From JBFGCT01 sp041581055 (GTDB lineage: Bacteria; Actinomycetota; Acidimicrobiia; Acidimicrobiales; Ilumatobacteraceae): a stretch of DNA of 13,846 nucleotides. The stretch covers positions 1 through 13,846 of the forward strand of contig JBFGCT010000109.1 in the NCBI GenBank assembly GCA_041581055.1, read 5' to 3'. This document shows positions 9,024 to 13,846 of this stretch, one piece after another; within the stretch, counting starts at the first letter, position 1; each line of letters begins with the position of its first letter. Both the position numbers and the translations under genes were made by a program. The notes under the pieces were generated by a model that did not search any database, was not told the origin of the DNA, and saw only the letters and a list, made by a program, of their open reading frames with translations.

Positions 9024-10067
9024 CTAGCGGGTACCCGCCGCGACCAGCGCCTCGACGGCTTCGGCGTTGTCCACGTCGATGAAGCCCGGTCCGGTGAGGA
9101 TCGGCAGACCGCCACCGGCGGTGTTCTGGTTGGTGACCTCGAGGTACATCAGGATCACCGGCAGGTACCCCTGGAGGTACTGCTGCTGGTCGACGGTGAA
9201 GAGGATCTCGCCGTCCTTGATCGCGGTCAGCAGGTCGGGTGTGACGTCGAACCCACCGATGAAGAGGTCCTTGCCGAGCGCCTGGGCGGCGCGCAGACCC
9301 GACAGCGTGATGACCGGGCCGACGCCCTGGAAGGCGTCGATGTCCGGATCGGCCGACAGGGCGGCGTTGATCGCCGCCTCCTGTGCGGTCTGGTCGGCGT
9401 CGAGGCCCATGAACTGGGCGACGACTTCACCGGTGAAGGTGTCGGCGACGCCGTCGCAGCGCTCACCGAGCGCCACGTTGTCCTGCTCCTGGATGCCGCA
9501 GAGGATCTTCGTCGCGCCGGCGTCGTTGAAGCGCTGGCCCGCGCCCTGGCCGGCGATGAACTCGGTCTGGCCGACGTGCGTCGTGGCGCCGATGTCCTGG
9601 TAGTCGTTCACGCCGGAGTTGATCGTGTAGACGGGGATGCCCGCGGCGACCGCGTCCTGCAGCACCGGGATCAGCTGGTCGGGGCTCGGCAGCGATGCGG
9701 CGATGCCGTCACTGCCGGCGGCGATGGCCGCTTCGATGTCGTTGGCCTGCACGCCCGGGTCGTTGTTCGAGCCCTGCCACACCAACTCGACGCCCACGTC
9801 CTCGGCCGCCGCCTCGGCGCCGCGCTTGACGACCGACCAGAACGGGCCGTCGTCGGAGTGCGTGATCATGTGGAACGTGAGGTCGCTCGACTGCGTCTGG
9901 TCGACCGGTTCGGCGGTGTCGGCGGGCGTGTCGGCGGCCGTGTCGGCGACCGACGCTTCGGGCGCCGCGGTGTCACCGCTGCCGCCACCGTCGTCGTCAC
10001 TGCTGCAGGCGCCCGCCACGAGCGCGAGTGCTGGCAACAGTGCCAGCAGCTTCTTGGTCTTGGACAT
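9024..10067 (-). CDS. Sugar/cyclitol ABC transporter substrate-binding lipoprotein (CUT2, Peripla_BP_4)
   Basis: The extracellular receptor of the importer, 347 residues. The lysine-rich start and hydrophobic core end in lipobox A-G-A-C with Cys21 as the lipidation site. A low-complexity acidic linker rich in Asp, Ala and Thr (22-61) then tethers the protein to the membrane. The mature domain is a periplasmic-binding-protein type 1 fold of the ribose/fructose/inositol class: FHMITHSDDGPFW (65-77) with aromatic residues for ring stacking, DGIAASLPSPD (120-130), IPVYTINSGVND (144-155) and GGFDVTPD (271-278) with the usual ligand aspartate. Cys190 and Cys204 could form a disulfide. The ATG at 10067 has AAAGGGGAG upstream, a strong site. 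Inositol as ligand is inferred from the operon. Confidence 0.93.
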   Translation of the reverse strand: MSKTKKLLALLPALALVAGACSSDDDGGGSGDTAAPEASVADTAADTPADTAEPVDQTQSSDLTFHMITHSDDGPFWSVVKRGAEAAAEDVGVELVWQGSNNDPGVQANDIEAAIAAGSDGIAASLPSPDQLIPVLQDAVAAGIPVYTINSGVNDYQDIGATTHVGQTEFIAGQGAGQRFNDAGATKILCGIQEQDNVALGERCDGVADTFTGEVVAQFMGLDADQTAQEAAINAALSADPDIDAFQGVGPVITLSGLRAAQALGKDLFIGGFDVTPDLLTAIKDGEILFTVDQQQYLQGYLPVILMYLEVTNQNTAGGGLPILTGPGFIDVDNAEAVEALVAAGTR

Positions 10068-10097
10068 GTTCTCCCCTTTGTGTTGTGTTGTGTGAAC
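10068..10097 (-). promoter_or_regulatory. CA-rich leader and strong ribosome binding site of the binding-protein gene
   Basis: On the minus strand this 30-base gap reads as a run of CA/ACA steps followed by AAAGGGGAGAAC and the ATG. It is far poorer in G and less able to fold than its surroundings, and ends in a purine-rich Shine-Dalgarno with good spacing. This fits high translation of the receptor relative to its neighbours. Confidence 0.6.
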
Positions 10098-10994
10098 TCA
10101 GCTGGCCGAGACGGTTGCCTCGATCTCCCTGAGGAAGTCGATGCTCGCTTGAACATCGAGCTGTGGACCGCTTCCGGCCGCGGGTTCCCCCGTGGTGATC
10201 GCGGCATCTTGTTCGAGTACGTACCATCCGTCGTACCCGGAGAACTCCAGGCGGCGCACGATCTCGCCGATCGGCACGTCCCCCTGACCGAGATTGCAGA
10301 ACATCCCGGCCTGTACACCTTGCATGATCGAGCGCTCTCCGGCGAAGACGGGCGCCGACAAATCGAGATGGACGTCCTTGAGGTGGACGTGGCGGATGCG
10401 GTCGACGGCGTCGCGCACGAAGTCGAGCGGGTCGAGCCCGCCGATCAGCATGTGGCCCGTGTCGAGCGTCCAGCCGACGTCCGACGCGTCGAGCACGCGC
10501 ATGATGTCGTCGCGCGTCTCGACGATCGTGCGGAGGTGGGGGTGCAGCGCCTGGGTCATCCCGTACTCGGCCACGATCTCGTCGATGATCGAGAGCATCT
10601 TGGCGCCGTGACGCCAAGCGGCGTTGTCGAGGGCCTGGCGCGGACCCCAGTCCCAGTCGGTCACCGCCGACGACACGAAGATCGTCCCCCCGGCGCCCGA
10701 CATCAGGCGGGCGGCGCGCCGGGCGGCGTCGATCGTGGCCTGCTCCTGGCCCGGGTCGTGGATCACGACCGGCACGAAGCCCCCGATCATCTGCAGGTCG
10801 AATCGCTCGACGAGGGCGCGCAGGTCGTGCGGGTCGGCGGGAAGGTAGCCGTCGGCGCCGAACTCCGTGGCGGTGAGACCGAGGTCGCGCATCTCCCCGA
10901 GGACGCGCTCGGCCGGGAGCTCGAGACCCCACCCCGGCACCTCGCACACGCCCCACGAGATCGGGGCGCCGGCGAGTCGGCGCATCAAATCCAT
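10098..10994 (-). CDS. iolE: Inosose dehydratase (IolE), xylose-isomerase-like TIM barrel
   Basis: IolE removes water from 2-keto-myo-inositol to give the 1,2-dione that IolD hydrolyses. The 298-residue length equals the family norm. It opens with LAGAPISWGVCEVPGWG, the variant of the IolE first strand. Metal ligands of the AP-endonuclease-2 barrel can be placed at Glu159 (HPHLRTIVE), Asp178 (TLDTGH), His204 (HVHLKD) and Glu261 (YVLEQD). I chose the ATG at 10994 because GGTGAGGGA precedes it; a GTG at 11021 would add nine poorly conserved residues and swallow that site. It is the first gene of the minus-strand operon, about 59 bases from the predicted transcription start. A general sugar isomerase/epimerase role is the alternative, but the pathway context favours IolE. 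Confidence 0.88.
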   Translation of the reverse strand: MDLMRRLAGAPISWGVCEVPGWGLELPAERVLGEMRDLGLTATEFGADGYLPADPHDLRALVERFDLQMIGGFVPVVIHDPGQEQATIDAARRAARLMSGAGGTIFVSSAVTDWDWGPRQALDNAAWRHGAKMLSIIDEIVAEYGMTQALHPHLRTIVETRDDIMRVLDASDVGWTLDTGHMLIGGLDPLDFVRDAVDRIRHVHLKDVHLDLSAPVFAGERSIMQGVQAGMFCNLGQGDVPIGEIVRRLEFSGYDGWYVLEQDAAITTGEPAAGSGPQLDVQASIDFLREIEATVSAS

Positions 10995-11014
10995 TCCCTC
11001 ACCCCCCGGTGCCC

Positions 11015-11044
11015 TTGACACGCTCGTGATTGGAGCGCTCTAAT
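11015..11044 (+). promoter_or_regulatory. Predicted promoter of the lacI-type regulator operon
   Basis: TTGACA (11015-11020) is followed after 18 bases by TCTAAT (11039-11044), five of six to the -10 consensus. The predicted start is near 11051. The -10 lies inside operator 1 and the start inside operator 2, so bound repressor would block its own promoter. Confidence 0.65.
11030..11043. promoter_or_regulatory. LacI-type operator 1 (imperfect palindrome)
   Basis: TTGGAGCGCTCTAA has one mismatched pair, and the dyad extends to 16 bp (11029-11044). It matches the central-CG palindromes bound by LacI-family repressors and resembles the CebR-type TGGGAGCGCTCCCA box of actinobacteria. Its centre is 17 bp from that of operator 2. 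Confidence 0.75.
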
Positions 11045-11046
11045 AC

Positions 11047-11060
11047 TTGGAGCGCTCCAA
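11047..11060. promoter_or_regulatory. LacI-type operator 2 (perfect palindrome)
   Basis: TTGGAGCGCTCCAA is a perfect 14-bp dyad with a central CpG, the step where LacI-family hinge helices insert their leucine. It covers the predicted start points of both promoters and abuts the -10 of the iolE promoter. Confidence 0.82.
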
Positions 11061-11088
11061 TCATGACGTTGATCGGGGCCGGTGTCAA
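11060..11088 (-). promoter_or_regulatory. Predicted promoter of the iolE operon
   Basis: On the minus strand TTGACA (11088-11083) is followed after exactly 17 bases by CATGAT (11065-11060), four of six to the -10 consensus. The start would fall near 11053, within operator 2, with operator 1 downstream at about +10 to +24. Repression would thus block initiation and early elongation. Confidence 0.65.
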
Positions 11089-11090
11089 GG

Positions 11091-11177
11091 TGGCCCCCGT
11101 CGGGGGGCCGCAGTGGGTCGTGTGAGAACCCGCGCCAGGGGTTGGCGGGGGCGGGCGGGATCGAACGAAGGGGGAGG
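11091..11177 (+). other. Structured leader of the regulator gene
   Basis: The untranslated region before the regulator ATG contains a G/C hairpin, GGCCCCC (11092-11098) with GGGGGCC (11103-11109) around a GTCG loop. A smaller stem follows, CGCCA (11133-11137) with TGGCG (11143-11147). No T-tract follows either. Low, buffered expression of the repressor is one possible purpose; in DNA this GC-rich they may also be chance. Confidence 0.35.
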
Positions 11178-12194
11178 ATGGCGCACCCGACGATGCAACA
11201 GGTTGCCGAGCGGGCCGGCGTGTCGACCGCGCTCGTCTCGCTGGTCATGCGCGGGGCGCCCAATGTCAGCGACCACCGGCGGGCCCGGGTGCTGAAGGCG
11301 GCCGACGAGCTGGGGTACCGCCCGAACGTGCTCGCCCGCAACCTCGCCAGCCGGCGCACGCGCACGATCGGCGTCGTGCTCAACGATCTGCACAACCCGT
11401 TCTTCGCCGAGATCGTCGACGGGCTCCAGCGCGCCGCCGACGCCGACGGCTACCGCGTGCTGATCGGCAACGGCAAGCACTCCAAAGCCGGCGAGCGCGA
11501 GTCGGTCGAGACGTTCCTCCAACTCCGGGTCGACGGGATCGTGATGGCGGGCGCGACGATCTCGGTGTCGGCGATGGAGGAGGCGGCGGCGAGCACGGCC
11601 CTGGTCATCGTCGGGCGCACGGCGCGGAGCACCAAGTTCGACACGGTGAACACCGACGACGTCCACGGGGCGAGGTTGGCCGTCGATCACCTCGTCGGGC
11701 TCGGACACGAGCGGATCGCCCATGTCGACGGCGGGAGCGGGGCCGGCGCGGCGGCGCGCCGAAAGGGGTACGCGCAGACGATGAGCGGCCACGGGTTGGG
11801 TGAGCAGGCGATGATCTCGGCGGGCGACTTCAGCGAGGCAGGGGGGTCGGCGGCCGCCGGCGAACTGCTCGCGGTGGCGCCGCGGCCGACCGCGATCTTC
11901 GCCGCCAACGACCTCAGCGCGGTCGGCGTGCTCGGCGCCGCGGACCACGCCGGGCTACGCGTGCCCGACGACCTCTCGATCGTCGGCTACGACAACACCG
12001 CGCTGGCCGAGATGCACCACACGTCGCTCACCACGATCAACCAGCCGCGCGAAGATCTGGGGCGCATCGCGCTCGAGCTGTTGCTGCAACGGCTCGAAGG
12101 CGGCCGCACGGCCGCCGTCCACCACGTCGTGGCGCCGACGCTGGTCGAGCGCACCAGCAGCGGACCACGCCCGCCGACGAAAGGCACACGATGA
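11178..12194 (+). CDS. LacI-family transcriptional regulator
   Basis: A DNA-binding repressor with a sugar-responsive core, 338 residues. The helix-turn-helix is at 6-27 (MQQVAERAGVSTALVSLVMR). Its second helix has Thr-Ala-Leu-Val-Ser-Leu instead of the common Ala-Thr-Val-Ser-Arg. The hinge helix is NVLARNLASRRT (50-61). The periplasmic-binding-like core starts at IGVVLNDLHNPFFAEI (64-79) and has VNTDDVHGA (157-165), GHERIAHV (176-183), FAANDLSAVG (241-250) and IVGYDNTALAE (268-278). I chose the ATG at 11178, preceded by AAGGGGGAGG; upstream in-frame starts add unrelated sequence. It is divergent from the iol operon across two operator palindromes, so it is the likely repressor of both operons. 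LacI control differs from the GntR-type IolR of Corynebacterium. Its stop overlaps the next start (ATGA). Confidence 0.95.
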   Translation: MAHPTMQQVAERAGVSTALVSLVMRGAPNVSDHRRARVLKAADELGYRPNVLARNLASRRTRTIGVVLNDLHNPFFAEIVDGLQRAADADGYRVLIGNGKHSKAGERESVETFLQLRVDGIVMAGATISVSAMEEAAASTALVIVGRTARSTKFDTVNTDDVHGARLAVDHLVGLGHERIAHVDGGSGAGAAARRKGYAQTMSGHGLGEQAMISAGDFSEAGGSAAAGELLAVAPRPTAIFAANDLSAVGVLGAADHAGLRVPDDLSIVGYDNTALAEMHHTSLTTINQPREDLGRIALELLLQRLEGGRTAAVHHVVAPTLVERTSSGPRPPTKGTR

Positions 12195-13060
12195 GCGAGA
12201 CGACGACCGACCGACGCACCGAGCCGCTGCACGTCGGCCCCGACGAGGTCGAGGGTCAGCTCCCCGTCATCCTGCGGGAGTTGCTGGCCGGCTTCGGGTC
12301 GGTGGTGATCGAGCAGGCGGTGAGCCCCGACGACGTGCTCGAACAGCGCCGCCTGCTGATCGAGCTGTCCGCGCGCGAGGGCGACAAGGTCACCCATTTC
12401 CAGGGCGCGAACGCCGACAAGCTGCACCTCCAGCGACGCGTGTGGAACCTGCTCAACAAGGGCGAGGTCTTCGAGCGGATGGCGCAGATCCCGGCCGTGA
12501 TGACGATCGCCGCGGCGTTCCTCGGCGACGAGTTCCACATGGGGTCGATCGCCGCCAACCGCCTCCTGCCCGGCGGGCCCGGGCAGGAACCGCACATCGA
12601 CTACCCCTACTGGGACCTGTACAAGTCGTCGTCGTTCCCGATGGGGATCAACAGCAGTTTCCCGATGAACCTCCAGGCGACGATCCTCATCCACGACTTC
12701 ACCGAGGTGAACGGGGCGACGGCGATGCTGCCCTACAGCCAGGGCACGCTGCGCTACCCGGACGACCAGGAGGCGTTCGATCGGGGCGCGGTGCGCCAGA
12801 CGGGCCGCGCCGGCGACGTGGTCGTGTTCAACGGGATGTGCTGGCATTGCGCGATGCCGAACCACTCCGACGACGATCGGATCGGCGTCCTGTTGGAGTA
12901 CCTGCCGAAATTCGTCCGCCCGCTCGAGGACCACTCGGTCGTGCGCGACGACGTGATCGCTCGGGCGACACCGACGCTCAAGCAACTGCTCGGCGTCGAC
13001 TACCCGTATCCGCAAGTGCTCGACGAGGCCGAAGCCGTCAACGCCGAAGGCCGGAACTGA
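12191..13060 (+). CDS. Phytanoyl-CoA dioxygenase (PhyH) family Fe(II)/2-oxoglutarate oxygenase
   Basis: A predicted cytoplasmic non-haem iron oxygenase of 289 residues. The iron triad is His135 and Asp137 in EPHIDYPYW and His219 in CWHCAMPN; Arg230 in DDDRIG is the likely 2-oxoglutarate ligand, spaced as usual in H-x4-N-x-S-x3-R. The double-stranded helix core runs about 115-240, with VNGATAMLPYSQG (173-185) as the family's conserved turn. The start overlaps the regulator stop as ATGA, so both are made from one message and probably induced together. The family acts on many small molecules by hydroxylation or oxidative demethylation; the sequence does not reveal the substrate. Being tied to the iol regulator suggests a cyclitol or sugar derivative, which is inference. 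Confidence 0.88.
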   Translation: MSETTTDRRTEPLHVGPDEVEGQLPVILRELLAGFGSVVIEQAVSPDDVLEQRRLLIELSAREGDKVTHFQGANADKLHLQRRVWNLLNKGEVFERMAQIPAVMTIAAAFLGDEFHMGSIAANRLLPGGPGQEPHIDYPYWDLYKSSSFPMGINSSFPMNLQATILIHDFTEVNGATAMLPYSQGTLRYPDDQEAFDRGAVRQTGRAGDVVVFNGMCWHCAMPNHSDDDRIGVLLEYLPKFVRPLEDHSVVRDDVIARATPTLKQLLGVDYPYPQVLDEAEAVNAEGRN

Positions 13061-13100
13061 CCGTGCTCGGGGCCGGGCCGGCGCCGCGCTCCCCCGCTCG

Positions 13101-13846
13101 ATGACGGTCCGGGTCGGCGTCCTCGGGACGAGTTGGTGGGCGGACGCGATGTACCTGCCCGCGCTCGCCGCGCACCCCGACGCCGAGGTCGTCGGACTGT
13201 GCGGGCGGACGCCCGACAAGGCTCGCGCGCTCGCCGCGACGTGGGACATCCCGTGGGCGACGGTCGACCACGACGAGCTCATCGACCCTGCCCGGCTCGA
13301 CGCGGTCGTCGTCGCGACGTCGAACGACAGCCACGAGGCGCTGACCATGCTCGCCCTCGACCGCGGGTTGCACGTGCTGTGCGAGAAGCCGATCGCCACA
13401 TCGGTCGACGCCGCCGACCGCATGGCAGCCCGCGCCGCCGCGGCCGGCGCGATCACGCTCGTGCCGTTCACGTATCGGTACATGCCGACCAACCAGTACG
13501 TGAAGCGGCTGATCGAGGAGGGGTACGTCGGGCGGCCGCACCATCTCAACCTGCGGTACTTCACCGGCTACGGACGGGATCACGGCTACAACTGGCGTTT
13601 CGACACCGAGGTCGCCGGGTCGGGCGTCCTCGGCGACCTCGGCACGCATTGGCTGCATCTCGCGCGGTGGATGCTCGGGGAGGTCGACGAGATCGGGTGC
13701 GTCAGCCACCACACCTATGACCGTCCGAACCGGCCCGACGGCGCCGACTACGAGCGCAGCGAGGACTCGGCGGTGATGACGGTGCGGTTCGCCAACGGCG
13801 CATACGGCACGCTGCAGGTGAGCACGGTGTGCTGGGAGGGCACCGA
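13101..13846 (+). CDS. Gfo/Idh/MocA-family dehydrogenase, partial (248 codons, C-terminus outside window)
   Basis: A second NAD(P)-dependent sugar/cyclitol dehydrogenase. The frame from the ATG at 13101 gives MTVRVGVLGTSWWADAMYLP, then VVVATSNDSHE (69-79), the family lysine in CEKPIAT (Lys96), YNWRFDTEVAGSG (163-175) and D-x-x-x-H in GDLGTHWLH (Asp179, His183). It is still open at the window end, consistent with a 340-400 residue protein. The nucleotide-binding turn reads G-V-L-G-T-S-W-W, with Ser in place of the last Gly-type position of the common GxGxxG/A. The gene follows the dioxygenase after 40 GC-rich bases without an evident ribosome binding site, so read-through from the upstream gene is likely. 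It is not closely similar to the other dehydrogenase of this window; substrate unknown. Confidence 0.87.
   Translation, partial: MTVRVGVLGTSWWADAMYLPALAAHPDAEVVGLCGRTPDKARALAATWDIPWATVDHDELIDPARLDAVVVATSNDSHEALTMLALDRGLHVLCEKPIATSVDAADRMAARAAAAGAITLVPFTYRYMPTNQYVKRLIEEGYVGRPHHLNLRYFTGYGRDHGYNWRFDTEVAGSGVLGDLGTHWLHLARWMLGEVDEIGCVSHHTYDRPNRPDGADYERSEDSAVMTVRFANGAYGTLQVSTVCWEGT

Noticed and set aside
10330..10337. GAGCGCTC core inside iolE as a third operator
   Set aside because: Only the 8-bp core is symmetric and the flanking TTGG/CCAA bases are missing. An 8-bp GC-rich palindrome is not rare here.
11082..11177. N-terminal extension of the LacI-type regulator from a GTG at 11082
   Set aside because: The extension overlaps the iolE -35 box and encodes unrelated low-complexity sequence. 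The ATG at 11178 has a purine-rich site and gives the standard distance to the helix-turn-helix.
11987..13564. 525-codon minus-strand frame opposite the regulator and dioxygenase
   Set aside because: It is antisense to genes with full catalytic and DNA-binding motifs and shows no domain of its own.

Overview
The window is high-GC DNA (about 70% by eye, with strong G/C third positions). It carries most of a myo-inositol catabolism (iol) locus with its own sugar ABC importer and a divergent LacI-type regulator. Four traits point to Actinomycetota: the GC content, a Cgl0159-type (beta/alpha)8 protein inside the iol operon, a lipoprotein binding protein with an acidic Asp/Ala/Thr linker, and serial ATGA gene overlaps. 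An Acidimicrobiia (Ilumatobacter-like) host is my guess from the style of the proteins and is not proven.

Minus strand, in order of transcription from about 11053 leftwards: iolE (inosose dehydratase), a CUT2 substrate-binding lipoprotein, an intergenic 13-bp hairpin, an unusually long 700-residue permease, a single-domain ATPase, iolC (kinase), a Cgl0159-type aldolase-like protein, iolB (isomerase), a 390-residue Gfo/Idh/MocA dehydrogenase in the place where iolG would be expected, a 21-codon micro-ORF, iolD (ThDP hydrolase) and the first 42 codons of a gene that leaves the window. Six of these junctions are ATGA or TGATG overlaps, so this looks like one tightly coupled transcript.

Plus strand, from about 11051 rightwards: a LacI-family regulator, a PhyH-type Fe(II)/2-oxoglutarate dioxygenase overlapping it by ATGA, and a second, partial Gfo/Idh/MocA dehydrogenase.

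The 10995-11177 intergenic region holds two face-to-face promoters. Each has a perfect TTGACA -35 box, their predicted start points nearly coincide, and two LacI-type operators (cores TTGGAGCGCTCTAA and TTGGAGCGCTCCAA) cover them. The simplest model is that the LacI protein represses both directions until an inositol-derived inducer is present. The importer would then bring in a cyclitol, a dehydrogenase would oxidise it, and IolE, IolD, IolB and IolC plus the aldolase candidate would carry it to the three-carbon stage. No IolA (methylmalonate-semialdehyde dehydrogenase) and no clear canonical IolG are visible here.

The most unusual points are the roughly 300-residue polytopic insertion in the permease, the dioxygenase plus dehydrogenase pair tied to the regulator (possibly a pre-processing branch for a modified cyclitol), the micro-ORF before iolD, and the compact shared control region. 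There are no tRNA, rRNA, CRISPR or insertion-sequence signatures, and no gene-free stretch exceeds 300 bases.
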